NCBI RefSeq assembly: GCF_023806125.1
Contig: NZ_JAMSKT010000011.1
Span: forward strand, 1 to 64,000
Origin: Clostridium caldaquaticum
Lineage (GTDB): Bacteria; Bacillota; Clostridia; Clostridiales; Clostridiaceae
Direction of reading: 5' to 3'
DNA length: 64,000 nt
Under the pieces are notes generated by a model. It saw only the letters and a program-made list of their open reading frames with translations. It was not told the DNA's origin and made no database searches. Numbering within the stretch: position 1 is the first letter of the stretch; each line of letters starts with the position of its first letter. A program made the position numbers and the translations under genes. Positions 26,173 to 35,028 of this stretch are shown in pieces.

Positions 26173-27048
26173 ATGTTTGTAAATAGTGGAGCTGAGCTTA
26201 TAGAGATATGTAAAAACGAAAATATATCTATTGCAGAATATACTATAAGAGAAGAAGTAAGAGAAACTGGAATTTCAAGAGAAGCTGTTTTAGAAAAAAT
26301 GATGAAAAATTTGGAAGTGATGAAGGAGGCAGCTGAGTACGGTCTTAAAAATAAAGTTATATCTGTAAGCGGACTTATTGGAGGAGATGCTATTAAAATA
26401 CAAAAGTATATTGAAAGAGGGGATACTCTATGTGGTGAGTTTATATTAAAAGCTATGGCAAGAGCTCTTTCATCATCAGAAGTTAATGCTGCTATGGGAA
26501 GAATTATTGCAGCACCGACAGCAGGCTCCTGTGGAATACTTCCAGCTGCTATAATAACAGCAGGAGAAAGATTAAAAAAATCAGAAGAGGAATTAGTTAA
26601 CGCTCTGTTTACAGCCTCAGGTGTAGGTATAATTATAGCTAAAAATGCTACATTATCAGGAGCAGAAGGAGGATGCCAAGCAGAATGCGGCTCAGCTGCT
26701 GCCATGGGAGCTGCGGCAGTTGTTGAAATGATGGGCGGTACTCCTGAGATGGCTTTAAACGCTGGTGCTATAGTTATTAAAAATATTTTAGGTCTTGTTT
26801 GTGATCCTATAGCTGGTCTTGTAGAAGCACCTTGTGCAAAAAGAAATGTATCTGGAGCGGTGTCGGCTTTAACTACTGCAGATTTAGTCATGAGCGGAGT
26901 AAAAAGCATAATTCCCTTTGATGATACTGTACTTGCTATGTATAAAGTAGGCAGGCAAATACCCTGTGAACTTCGAGAAACCGCTTTAGGAGGGCTTGCA
27001 GCAACACCTTCAGGTATAGAGTTAAGAAAGAAGATACTTGGAGGGTAA
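26173..27048 (+). CDS. sdaAA: L-serine dehydratase, alpha subunit (Fe-S), 291 aa
   Basis: Catalytic subunit with conserved cysteines of the oxygen-sensitive 4Fe-4S centre: EGGCQAECGSAAAMG, and LVCDPIAGLVEAPCAKRN. Other conserved parts are AAPTAGSCGILPAAI and the C-terminal ALGGLAATPSGIELRKK. The alpha and beta subunits together form the enzyme. The length is normal. Translation is coupled to sdaAB. A 251-codon open frame on the opposite strand here is a shadow of the high coding bias. Confidence 0.96.
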   Translation: MFVNSGAELIEICKNENISIAEYTIREEVRETGISREAVLEKMMKNLEVMKEAAEYGLKNKVISVSGLIGGDAIKIQKYIERGDTLCGEFILKAMARALSSSEVNAAMGRIIAAPTAGSCGILPAAIITAGERLKKSEEELVNALFTASGVGIIIAKNATLSGAEGGCQAECGSAAAMGAAAVVEMMGGTPEMALNAGAIVIKNILGLVCDPIAGLVEAPCAKRNVSGAVSALTTADLVMSGVKSIIPFDDTVLAMYKVGRQIPCELRETALGGLAATPSGIELRKKILGG

Positions 27049-27064
27049 GGTGAAATTTCAATTT

Positions 27065-27106
27065 AGGACGAACGAAATTTTAATTGTAAATTCCGTTTCG
27101 TCCTTT
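27065..27106. terminator. Terminator between convergent genes
   Basis: AGGACGAA...CGAAATTT (27065-27080) pairs with AAATTCCGTTTCGTCCT (27088-27104) with a small bulge, then TTTAT. It serves sdaAA and possibly the antiporter gene. Confidence 0.75.
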
Positions 27107-27113
27107 ATCCATC

Positions 27114-28160
27114 TTACGCAACATAGTAATACCCGAGAGCTATCATAATATAAATAGCTATTAAAATAGCACCTTCTAGCCAATAAGTTTTACCATCTTG
27201 AAATACAAAATAAGACATACCTACTGCAATGAGACATATTATAATTTGAAAGGTGCTGAATATTAGTGTCATAGGTGCTGTTGTAAAATAAGCGAAGAGA
27301 ATAAGCAGTGGAGCTACAAAAAGGGATATTTGTATGCTGGAACCTATTGCTATTTCCAAACTTAAGTTTATTTTGTTCTTAAGAGCACTCATTATTGCAG
27401 AAATATTTTCTCCTACATTTCCTAGTATTGGGATAAGCATTATGCCTAAAAATTCCTGAGAAATATTGTGAGTGTTAACTATACTTTTAATGTTATATAT
27501 TAATTTTTCGCTTATTATATAAAGAAGTATTGAACTTAAACAAATTCCTGCAATTATTATTTTTATATCATGCAGAGAAGTATTTTTCATTTCTTCCTTT
27601 TCATCGCTGATTACAAATAGGTTACAGTGAGTGTACATAGAAAATACAAGCCCTAGCATATACACAGTTATAAGTACTACAGCTACTTTAACACTTATGG
27701 AAGTAAGTATTACCTTAGTAAGCATACCATATTTATTAATTGATGCGATAACTATTATTGCTGACATTGCAAGAAGCAGCATATTGAAATTCGTTCTGGC
27801 AGCCATTTTATTGAATTTTTGATCTTTATATTTTATACCCCCAAAGAATATAGAAATACCTAAAACTAAAAGCATATTCCCAATAATTGAGCCTATTAGT
27901 GCAGATTTTACCATGGGAAGCATTCCGTACTGAATAGACCAAATACCCATCATAAGTTCTGGAAGGTTTCCTAAAGTAGCTGCCAAAAGACCGCCTTTTT
28001 TTTCGCCAATATATTCTGATATGTCTGAAGTAAAATCACCTAACAAAATGGCAACAGGTATTACAGCGGTAGAACATATAATAACATTTATTATATCAGA
28101 TGAACTTTTGATAAATGTTAATAAAAAAGCTACGATGGTAAAAATGTAGATTTTTTTCAT
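27114..28160 (-). CDS. Ca2+/H+ antiporter (CaCA superfamily, Cax-like), 348 aa
   Basis: About eleven membrane helices are arranged as two repeats. Each repeat carries a conserved acidic CaCA motif: GLLAATLGNLPELMMGIW (about residues 56-73) and ILGNVGENISAIMSALKNK (about 246-264). Cax proteins export calcium in exchange for protons and set cytoplasmic calcium. Ion choice cannot be read from the sequence. The gene is monocistronic and converges on sdaAA. Confidence 0.9.
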   Translation of the reverse strand: MKKIYIFTIVAFLLTFIKSSSDIINVIICSTAVIPVAILLGDFTSDISEYIGEKKGGLLAATLGNLPELMMGIWSIQYGMLPMVKSALIGSIIGNMLLVLGISIFFGGIKYKDQKFNKMAARTNFNMLLLAMSAIIVIASINKYGMLTKVILTSISVKVAVVLITVYMLGLVFSMYTHCNLFVISDEKEEMKNTSLHDIKIIIAGICLSSILLYIISEKLIYNIKSIVNTHNISQEFLGIMLIPILGNVGENISAIMSALKNKINLSLEIAIGSSIQISLFVAPLLILFAYFTTAPMTLIFSTFQIIICLIAVGMSYFVFQDGKTYWLEGAILIAIYIMIALGYYYVA

Positions 28161-28312
28161 ATAAACTGCACCTTATTTTTATTAGTTTCTCTATTAGACT
28201 ATTCATATTCAGATAAATTGTTACTGTCAAACTTACATATTAAATTTAAAGTAATAAATTAATGTATAATTTAATATAAATAATATGACATTAATAAAGA
28301 TTAGGTGATTTG

Positions 28313-28642
28313 TTGAGCCATAGAAAATTAATTGAAACTTATTATATAGACATAAATAATTTGGCAGATTTACTTTTTAAATTAGTAAATTCTTATAGAA
28401 CGCTGATTGGAGGAGCGGATGAACTTAACAAGATAGCATTATCTAAAAGAAAAGATGTAAAAAAAGCGCTAAAGAGAGCTGATGAATTAGGAGAAGTTAT
28501 TGATGCAATTATAGAAGCTTTAGAGAAAGTATCTTATAGTTATCTTGACTATTGTTCTATAAAATCAGAAATTATAAAGGGAAAAATGGATTCTCAGCAC
28601 ATTCATTGTGAAATAGATGATGAATTAAAGTTTGAAAAATGA
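28313..28642 (+). CDS. Hypothetical small helical protein, 109 aa
   Basis: A charged, alpha-helical protein without signal or membrane segment; it contains ADLLFKLVNSYRTLIGGADE and a Lys-rich stretch SKRKDVKKALKRADELGE. I do not recognise a family. The start is probably the second of two adjacent TTG codons (28313), which gives better spacing from AGGTGA (28303-28308). It lies alone between the Cax gene and pssA and is followed by a terminator. Confidence 0.65.
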   Translation: MSHRKLIETYYIDINNLADLLFKLVNSYRTLIGGADELNKIALSKRKDVKKALKRADELGEVIDAIIEALEKVSYSYLDYCSIKSEIIKGKMDSQHIHCEIDDELKFEK

Positions 28643-28651
28643 ATAAAAAAT

Positions 28652-28676
28652 AAGGGTGTGAAAATCACACCTTTTT
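28652..28676. terminator. Bidirectional terminator
   Basis: A 10-bp stem (AAGGGTGTGA, 28652-28661, with TCACACCTTT around 28665) has a short loop and T-run, and it overlaps the end of pssA on the other strand. Confidence 0.8.
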
Positions 28677-29180
28677 AATTTGAAACTTACTAATCATAAG
28701 ATAGGATAGAATAATTACGAGAAAAATAGATATTATTGGATTTTCGGCATTTTTAAGAGTTATTAAGGAATATAATGCAAGAAAACTTCCTGCAATAGTT
28801 ATAGGTACTCCCATAAAAACATTATTGAAAGGAGTAGTATTATACCTAGCAAGTCTGTATGCCCCGGCTATAGGGAAGATTAAAACAAGTAAATATCCTA
28901 TAATGCCTAAATCAATAAAATTATATAAATTAAAGATTAGTATAGATGGAGCCACTCCGAAAGAAACTAAATCAGCAAGAGAGTCAAGCTCCTTTCCTAA
29001 ATCGCTTGATACTTGTAAAAATCGAGCTACTCTTCCATCATACCTGTCAATCAGACCTGCAATTATTATAAATAGAGAAGCCCATTTATAATTAGAATTA
29101 AATGTAGCTATTAAAGATAAAACGCCACAGGCTAAATTTGCAAAAGTAAAAATATTAGGAACAGCGTTTTTTGTTGGCAT
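28665..29180 (-). CDS. pssA: CDP-diacylglycerol-serine O-phosphatidyltransferase, 171 aa
   Basis: This CDP-alcohol phosphatidyltransferase makes phosphatidylserine from CDP-diacylglycerol and serine. The catalytic motif DG-x2-AR-x8-G-x3-D-x3-D is complete in DGRVARFLQVSSDLGKELD (about residues 44-62). About five membrane helices follow. The length, 171 aa, is short but typical for Gram-positive PssA. Start ATG with AGGAGTGATTTTTC upstream. It probably feeds phosphatidylethanolamine synthesis with a Psd enzyme elsewhere. Confidence 0.94.
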   Translation of the reverse strand: MPTKNAVPNIFTFANLACGVLSLIATFNSNYKWASLFIIIAGLIDRYDGRVARFLQVSSDLGKELDSLADLVSFGVAPSILIFNLYNFIDLGIIGYLLVLIFPIAGAYRLARYNTTPFNNVFMGVPITIAGSFLALYSLITLKNAENPIISIFLVIILSYLMISKFQIKKV

Positions 29181-29428
29181 GAAAAATCACTCCTAAAAAT
29201 TAATATAATAATATAAGTGCATAGGTATCAATGTAAGTGAAATATAGATAAATATTCCAATATAAAATTACATAAAAATAAACACAATATATTATAGCAT
29301 ATTTTTAACAAATAATTAATACTAAATTTTCATTTTATAAATAAATATATATTAATAATATTTTACAGTAGAATAATTTAGTACTAAATGTTATTATATT
29401 TTATATAAAACAAGAGAGGGTTAAAATA

Positions 29429-30091
29429 ATGTATAAAATCTTAAAGAAGACAACAAAAGCTGTTCTCATATTAAGTATTTCTTTTATTTTTATTTATTTT
29501 TTTATAAAATATAAAAAATATTTTATACATATTAGTATAACAAATTTAAGAAACTATATTTTAAGTTTTGGTTCCATGGCTTGGATAATGTTTATAATCA
29601 TTTTTTCTTTTAAGCCGATTGTTATCGTTTTTCCATCACTAGTGCTTATGATTATAGCAGGAAATATTTTTGGTCATACAAAAGGATTTGTTTTATCATT
29701 CATAGGGCTCTATACTTCTGCTACCTTTGCCTTTGGTATTGCTAAAAAATTGGGCAAGCCATTCGTTTATAGAATTACTAGAGATAAATTGATAAAACTA
29801 GATGATAACATAGAAGTACACGGTTTTAAAATTATACTTCTTCTAAGGCTTGCTTCAGTTTTTGCTTATGATCCTTTAAGTTATGCAGCCGGCTTAACTA
29901 AGATAAAATACAGAGATTTTATTATTGCTACAATGCTGGGAACTTTGCCGGAAATGATTACTTATACTTATTTGGGCGGAAATATGGCTAATATGTTATC
30001 TAAAAAATTTATAATCCCTATAATAGCATTAATAGCTATAGCTACAATTAGCTCTTATATTTATAAGTCCTATAGCAAAGTTAAAACTTAA
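29429..30091 (+). CDS. TVP38/TMEM64 (DedA superfamily) membrane protein, 220 aa
   Basis: About five membrane segments flank the family core: VIVFPSLVLMIIAGNIFGH (about 68-86), the loop LGKPFVYRITRDK, and RLASVFAYDPLSYAAGLTKI (about 137-156). Family members are envelope proteins, some implicated in lipid handling or flippase function; the substrate here is unknown. The start is ATG with AGAGAGGG. About 250 bases upstream contain no recognisable gene, only AT-rich promoter-like DNA. Confidence 0.87.
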   Translation: MYKILKKTTKAVLILSISFIFIYFFIKYKKYFIHISITNLRNYILSFGSMAWIMFIIIFSFKPIVIVFPSLVLMIIAGNIFGHTKGFVLSFIGLYTSATFAFGIAKKLGKPFVYRITRDKLIKLDDNIEVHGFKIILLLRLASVFAYDPLSYAAGLTKIKYRDFIIATMLGTLPEMITYTYLGGNMANMLSKKFIIPIIALIAIATISSYIYKSYSKVKT

Positions 30092-30228
30092 AAAGTTATT
30101 TTCTTATTTTTAACAAAATTATAACCTTATTTATACTATTTAAGAAAAAAACTCATATAATAAAATCTCCTTTTTATGATAAGAATATTAAATGGTAACA
30201 TGATTATATATAAGAAGGAGAGGATTAT

Positions 30229-30657
30229 ATGAAAGTCAAGGACATAATGACTAAAGATGTAGCTACTTTAAATGCTGAAGACTCAGTAGAACGAGCTGCT
30301 CAACTTATGAAACGATATAATATCGGTTCAGTTCCTGTATGTGAAGGAGAAAATGTAATAGGAATTATTACTGACAGGGATATTACTCTCCGCTCTGTAG
30401 CTGAAGGTGAGAACGGGAAAAATCAAAAGGTTAGAGATATAATGAGTTCTAATCCTGTAACTGCAAGTCCAGATATGGATATACATGATGCAGCAAGAAT
30501 AATGAGTGAAAGACAGATAAGAAGGATTCCTGTTGTAGAGAATAATAACCTTGTTGGTATAGTAGCACTTGGAGATATAGCTGTTGACTCAAAATTAAGA
30601 GATGATGCAGAAAACGCTTTAAGCAGTATTTCAGAGCCAAGTTCACCAAATATATAA
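30229..30657 (+). CDS. CBS-domain pair protein, 142 aa
   Basis: Two tandem CBS domains, each with the typical opening: VKDIMTKDVATLNAEDSVER (about 2-21), and VRDIMSSNPVTASPDMDIHD (about 68-87). Each contains a GIITDRDIT or GIVALGDIA element. CBS pairs bind adenosyl ligands and act as sensors. Stand-alone proteins of this size are common and mostly uncharacterised. Start ATG with AAGGAGAGG. Confidence 0.92.
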   Translation: MKVKDIMTKDVATLNAEDSVERAAQLMKRYNIGSVPVCEGENVIGIITDRDITLRSVAEGENGKNQKVRDIMSSNPVTASPDMDIHDAARIMSERQIRRIPVVENNNLVGIVALGDIAVDSKLRDDAENALSSISEPSSPNI

Positions 30658-30684
30658 ATCAAACAAATAATTTGAATAAATTGT

Positions 30685-30724
30685 AAAATCCACAAGATAT
30701 TAATAAAATTTCTTGTGGATTTTA
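30685..30724 (+). terminator. Intrinsic terminator
   Basis: A 13-bp stem (30685-30697 with 30711-30723) has a 13-base AT loop and T-rich 3' end. Confidence 0.88.
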
Positions 30725-30776
30725 TTCATAGAGCATATAATTAAATATAAGATTTTAGTATCGGTGGTGAAATAAA

Positions 30777-31664
30777 ATGAAAAAAGTTAAGTTCATATAT
30801 AATCCTTATTCTGGTGAAAACACTATAATTATGGACATTGATAAAGTAATTGCAGTACATCAAAAGTATGGATATTTGGTTGTACCTTTTAGAATAAGCT
30901 TCGAGTATGATATTTCAGAGGCTTTTCAAGATATTGATAATACATATAGTTATATTTTAATAGCAGGGGGAGATGGAACAGTAGATAACGTGGTTAACCA
31001 TATGAAAAATTTAAACATAGATCTTCCAATTTCTGTTCTTCCTGTTGGAACTGCTAATGACTTTTCTAAATTTTTAGGAATACCTCAAGAGGTAGATAGA
31101 GCCTGTAAACAAATTCTAAACAGCGAAGTAAAAAGTGTAGATATAGGAAAGATTAATGACAAGTATTTCGTAAATGTGGCTAGTACTGGATTATTTACAG
31201 ATATATCTCAAAAGACAAGTGTTGCATTAAAAAATACGATGGGTAAGCTGGCTTATTATGTTAAAGGACTTGAAGCTCTCCCTAATTTTAAAAAGCTTAA
31301 AGTTAAGGTTTTATCTAAGGAAGCAAATTTTGATGGGGATATGTATCTGCTTCTTGTGTTTAATGGTCGAACCGCAGGTAATTTAAAGTTTGCTTATAAA
31401 GCGGAATTAGATGATGGATATTTAGATGTTATAATAATAAAAGCAGGAACAATTGTTGAAATGAGTGCGCTTTTTATAAAAATGCTTAAAGGAGAACATC
31501 TTGAGGATACACATAATCTTTTATATTTTAAGACGGATAAACTCTATGTAGAATGTCATGAAGATATTGTAACAGACATAGATGGTGAAAGGGGACCGGA
31601 TTTTCCGCTTACAATTGAATGTATTAAAGGAGGACTTAAGGTTTTAGGTTTAAAGAATAAATAA
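30777..31664 (+). CDS. Diacylglycerol kinase family lipid kinase (YegS/DgkB type), 295 aa
   Basis: The catalytic loop GGDGTVDNVVNH (about residues 63-74), the LPVGTANDFSKFLGIP block (about 90-106) and the C-terminal DIDGERGPDFPLTIE identify the DAGK_cat fold. Enzymes of this group phosphorylate diacylglycerol or related lipids with ATP; DgkB recycles diacylglycerol for membrane phospholipids. The protein is soluble and probably membrane-peripheral. Start ATG after GGTGGTGAAATAA. Confidence 0.93.
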   Translation: MKKVKFIYNPYSGENTIIMDIDKVIAVHQKYGYLVVPFRISFEYDISEAFQDIDNTYSYILIAGGDGTVDNVVNHMKNLNIDLPISVLPVGTANDFSKFLGIPQEVDRACKQILNSEVKSVDIGKINDKYFVNVASTGLFTDISQKTSVALKNTMGKLAYYVKGLEALPNFKKLKVKVLSKEANFDGDMYLLLVFNGRTAGNLKFAYKAELDDGYLDVIIIKAGTIVEMSALFIKMLKGEHLEDTHNLLYFKTDKLYVECHEDIVTDIDGERGPDFPLTIECIKGGLKVLGLKNK

Positions 31665-31736
31665 AATATTAGTAATTAGAATAAAAAAAATATTTAAATA
31701 ATAAATATAAGTAGTAACAATTTATGTGGAGAAGGT

Positions 31737-32384
31737 ATGATTATATATTGTATTTATTTATTATTGTTATTACTTATGTTTATGCTTATTTACAGTATAA
31801 TAAGCGAAAATTTAAAATATCCTTTTATTAAGGTAAGAACGTTCAGCTTATTAGTACTTATGATTGGAAGTTTAAGGTATATAGCTTTACTGATATTTTT
31901 AATATCAAAAAATATAAAATACTTATATTTTTTAAAACCTTTAGTTTTCTTGAATATATTAGTTTTGCCCATGTTAGCCTTGATTTCAATATACATATTT
32001 GTGAGAAATGATAAAATTAAGTATAATTATTGTTTAATAGTGTGCGGACTATTGTTATCTTTTTATATTTTGATAATAGTCAAAAATTCAGCTAGTATTA
32101 AATCTATAGGAAGTTTAGGATATTTAATGACTTTTACAAATGAAAGTTTGATATATGGAATATATATTATATTTAATACTATATTTTTATTAATATCTAT
32201 ATTGTTTTTAGGTATGAAGAATGTTAATAAACAAGGTTTATGTATGGTATTGTTTTCAAGCTTGCTGCAAATTTGTGAAATAATTTTAAAGTTTATGGGT
32301 TTTTTTATACTTCCAGCATTTATTTTAGGTGATTTGTTCTGGATTTTAACTATAGGCTATGCTTTACTTAAACTAAAAAAATAA
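31737..32384 (+). CDS. Polytopic membrane protein of unknown function, 215 aa
   Basis: Nearly the whole chain is hydrophobic, with about seven membrane segments separated by short basic loops. The layout recalls the seven-helix N-terminal sensory regions found ahead of kinases, but no catalytic domain follows. I do not recognise the family. Start ATG with GTGGAGAAGG. Base composition is like its neighbours. Confidence 0.7.
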   Translation: MIIYCIYLLLLLLMFMLIYSIISENLKYPFIKVRTFSLLVLMIGSLRYIALLIFLISKNIKYLYFLKPLVFLNILVLPMLALISIYIFVRNDKIKYNYCLIVCGLLLSFYILIIVKNSASIKSIGSLGYLMTFTNESLIYGIYIIFNTIFLLISILFLGMKNVNKQGLCMVLFSSLLQICEIILKFMGFFILPAFILGDLFWILTIGYALLKLKK

Positions 32385-32421
32385 AAGATTTTATATACAA
32401 ATGAAAAGGCAGGAATTTATT

Positions 32422-33009
32422 GTGAAAATACTATTAGTTTCTGATGAAGAAACTTCATTTATATGGGATTATTTTGATCCGTCGAAATTTAAAGATATAG
32501 ACTTAATTATATCCTGTGGAGATTTGAAAGCTGATTATCTTTCATTTTTGGTTACTATGATAAAAGCACCTTTATTTTATGTACCTGGTAATCATGATAC
32601 GAACTATATGATTAATCCTCCAGAGGGATGCAGCTGTATAGATGGAAAGCTTGTAAGCTATAAAGGCCTGAGAATACTAGGACTTGGAGGGACACACAAG
32701 TACAGTTTAGGTAAGTACCAATATACAGAAAAACAAATGAGAAAAAGAATAAGCAAACTAAAACCTAAGATATGGCTTAACAAAGGTTTTGATATTTTAG
32801 TTTCTCATGCTCCAAGTTATAGTATAGGGGATGAAAAGAGTTTTTGTCATAGAGGCTTCAAATGTTTTGAGGAATTAATGGACAAATATTCCCCGAAATA
32901 TTTTTTTCATGGACATGTGCATTTAAGTTATGGATTAAAACCTAGAATTAATGTATACAAAAGTACAAAAATAATAAACGCTTTTCAATATTACATAGTA
33001 GAAGTTTAA
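32422..33009 (+). CDS. Metallophosphoesterase, 195 aa
   Basis: The second calcineurin-like phosphoesterase of the window. It shows the metal blocks SDEE (a variant of the first DxH block), ISCGDLKADY, VPGNHDTNYM, LVSHAPSY and FFHGHVHLSY. The first metal ligand motif is weaker than usual (SDEE instead of DxH), so one metal site may differ. I chose GTG at 32422 because AGGCAGGA is about 8 bases before it; an in-frame ATG at 32401 has none. It is 37 bases after the membrane protein gene and may be co-transcribed. Confidence 0.85.
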   Translation: MKILLVSDEETSFIWDYFDPSKFKDIDLIISCGDLKADYLSFLVTMIKAPLFYVPGNHDTNYMINPPEGCSCIDGKLVSYKGLRILGLGGTHKYSLGKYQYTEKQMRKRISKLKPKIWLNKGFDILVSHAPSYSIGDEKSFCHRGFKCFEELMDKYSPKYFFHGHVHLSYGLKPRINVYKSTKIINAFQYYIVEV

Positions 33010-33046
33010 ACGCTGAAGTGTATTTAATTTCACTACAGCGTTTTTG
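33008..33046. terminator. Terminator between convergent genes
   Basis: AAACGCTGAAGTG (33008-33020) pairs with CACTACAGCGTTT (33031-33043) with one A bulge or mismatch, then TTTT. It ends the phosphoesterase transcript and sits at the 3' end of the minus-strand BMP gene. Confidence 0.85.
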
Positions 33047-33047
33047 T

Positions 33048-34958
33048 TTATTCTATATTTTCAGTTTCTACATTATCTACAAACCAATCCATAGATAAAA
33101 TCTGTTCATAGGAGGCACTTTCATCTCTTTCTATTTTTAAGTTTCCGGCTCTATCGTAAATAGGTCCAGTAAAGGGATGATATGAATTATTTATAATCAT
33201 TTTTTTCATAAGATCAACCAGTTTCTGAGTTTCATTTGGTACAGCGTCCTTGGAATAGAATATATCTACAACTTTAGTATCAATGCCCCACCAAAAGTTT
33301 ATAAGCTTAGAAGTTCCACCGAATATATCTGTAATTGTCTTAAAAGTATCGTTTAAAATATTTTTTACTATTTTTTCATAGAATATGCCCCAATTCCATA
33401 TTGGAGTAGCAAGATATTTATCAGGTATTCCTTTTTCCATGTTTATGCTGCAAAGCATAGAATATACTCCAAAATCAGTAGAAACAGGATGAGGAACCTC
33501 CAAGGTACGATTACATATTATATCGGCTCCAAGTTTTATAAGCTTGTTTCCTGCATCACTAAACTTTACTCTGCTGTTCCACTCTTTTGTCCAGGCAACT
33601 TTTATAACTGCATAGGGATTTACCATTTTAGCACCAAGAGCAAAGGCATTAATTGAACTTATCACCTCAGGAGTGGGGCTTGTAGCTACATAGCCTATGA
33701 TATTGTTTTTTGTCATAGCTCCGCCTATAATACCAGTCAAAAAACGAGGTTCATAGGTTCTTCCATAGTAGTTGCTGACGTGCTTATAAGGATGCGCTTC
33801 AGAACAGTTGAAAAATTTAATCTGTGGAAACTCTAAAGCACACTTTAATGTAGAATTTAGATAAATAGGGCTTGTTGTGAATATAATATCATTTTCTTCT
33901 TTGGCTAATTTTTTAAATACTTTATATGCATCAGTATTTTCTGGTACATTTTCTACAAAGGAAGTACTTATTTGTTCACCTAAGGTTTTTTCTAAGTGAA
34001 GCCTCCCTAATTCATGAGCATATGTCCATCCAGAATTTTTAATGGTTCTTGCATAGGCAAAAGCAATTTTAAGTTTTCTCTTCGGTATTACGAAAGAAGT
34101 AATTGTATTTATTACTTTATTTTGGTTAAATTCTTCAGGAGCAGTAGATAAACTGAAATTTTCATATTCAGATAGGGACTCAAGCTCTTTTATAAACTCA
34201 GTCATTCTATGACTTAGCTGTTCTTCATCTATTTCTTTCGGCATTCCATAAATATTAGCGTATTCAAGGAAAGCATCTCCGGTTGTTATGGAAAGTCTGT
34301 TACCAACAGCTGAAGAATATATTTTTGAAAAGGTATTATATATATATATTTCAAAATATCTGTATTTGTCATAGAACATGGAGGATTCATAATTAAATTC
34401 ATCTAAAAGATTTAGTAGTTTGTCAAAATTTCCTTCCTTAGAAAACCAAATGGAATATATACCAGTTTTTTTATTGAATTTAAGAAATTCATAATAAAGT
34501 CTGATGTCTTTATCTTCCTCATTATACTTAGGTATGAGCCTTGTAACTTTAGCACTTATTGAGTAAGCATCAAAAAATTTAAGAACACTAACTCGCTTAT
34601 TTCCTTCAATAACGTAAAACCAATTAAGATATTCGAAAACTTTGATTGGATCTCTTATACCTTCATTAATGTGAGCTATGCAAAGGGAAGACCATTTATC
34701 TCTAAATTCCATATCTAATAAAGGCATAAAGTTTTTAGAGAAGGAAAGGCTTCTAAGGTGAGTATAAGTACCGATAATTTTTTTTAGGGGAATTTCAATA
34801 AGCCCTAAATCTACCTGAGATACTATCTCAGTATCTTTAAGTATCCCTTCAAGAGAAGGGAGATAACCTATCTCCCCTTTTGAAACACATTTATTGTATT
34901 CTTTTATGGCAAGTTTTCTGGCATTATTAAAATATTCGTTTCCAGCTGCATTCACCAC
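33048..34958 (-). CDS. ParB-like domain fused to BMP/PnrA-type ligand-binding domain, 636 aa, no signal peptide
   Basis: The C-terminal half (from about residue 295) is a basic membrane protein (BMP, PnrA/Med-like) ligand-binding domain: LKIAFAYARTIKNSGWTYAH, FFNCSEAHPYKHVSNYYGR, and INAFALGAKMVNP. BMP proteins are normally secreted lipoproteins that deliver nucleosides to an ABC transporter. Here there is no signal peptide or lipobox; the N-terminus is charged. Residues ~50-135 resemble a ParB-like nuclease/NTPase fold, with LIEIPLKKIIGTYTHLRS and the family-type FYVIEGNKRVSVLKFF. Middle residues ~140-290 are helical. I infer a cytoplasmic sensor or DNA-linked protein that binds a nucleoside-like ligand. 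No ABC transporter genes are adjacent. Start GTG at 34958, or GTG at 34955 with better spacing from GAGGTG. Confidence 0.82.
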   Translation of the reverse strand: MVNAAGNEYFNNARKLAIKEYNKCVSKGEIGYLPSLEGILKDTEIVSQVDLGLIEIPLKKIIGTYTHLRSLSFSKNFMPLLDMEFRDKWSSLCIAHINEGIRDPIKVFEYLNWFYVIEGNKRVSVLKFFDAYSISAKVTRLIPKYNEEDKDIRLYYEFLKFNKKTGIYSIWFSKEGNFDKLLNLLDEFNYESSMFYDKYRYFEIYIYNTFSKIYSSAVGNRLSITTGDAFLEYANIYGMPKEIDEEQLSHRMTEFIKELESLSEYENFSLSTAPEEFNQNKVINTITSFVIPKRKLKIAFAYARTIKNSGWTYAHELGRLHLEKTLGEQISTSFVENVPENTDAYKVFKKLAKEENDIIFTTSPIYLNSTLKCALEFPQIKFFNCSEAHPYKHVSNYYGRTYEPRFLTGIIGGAMTKNNIIGYVATSPTPEVISSINAFALGAKMVNPYAVIKVAWTKEWNSRVKFSDAGNKLIKLGADIICNRTLEVPHPVSTDFGVYSMLCSINMEKGIPDKYLATPIWNWGIFYEKIVKNILNDTFKTITDIFGGTSKLINFWWGIDTKVVDIFYSKDAVPNETQKLVDLMKKMIINNSYHPFTGPIYDRAGNLKIERDESASYEQILSMDWFVDNVETENIE

Positions 34959-35028
34959 TTTTCACCTCAATGATCTAAATACTTGGTATTTATATTTACA
35001 ATTATAACAAATTTTAATAAATGTTACA

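Noticed and set aside
26154-26909. Long open frame (about 251 codons) on the minus strand opposite sdaAA
   Set aside because: It is antisense to a clear Fe-S serine dehydratase gene, has no ribosome site and no recognisable motif.
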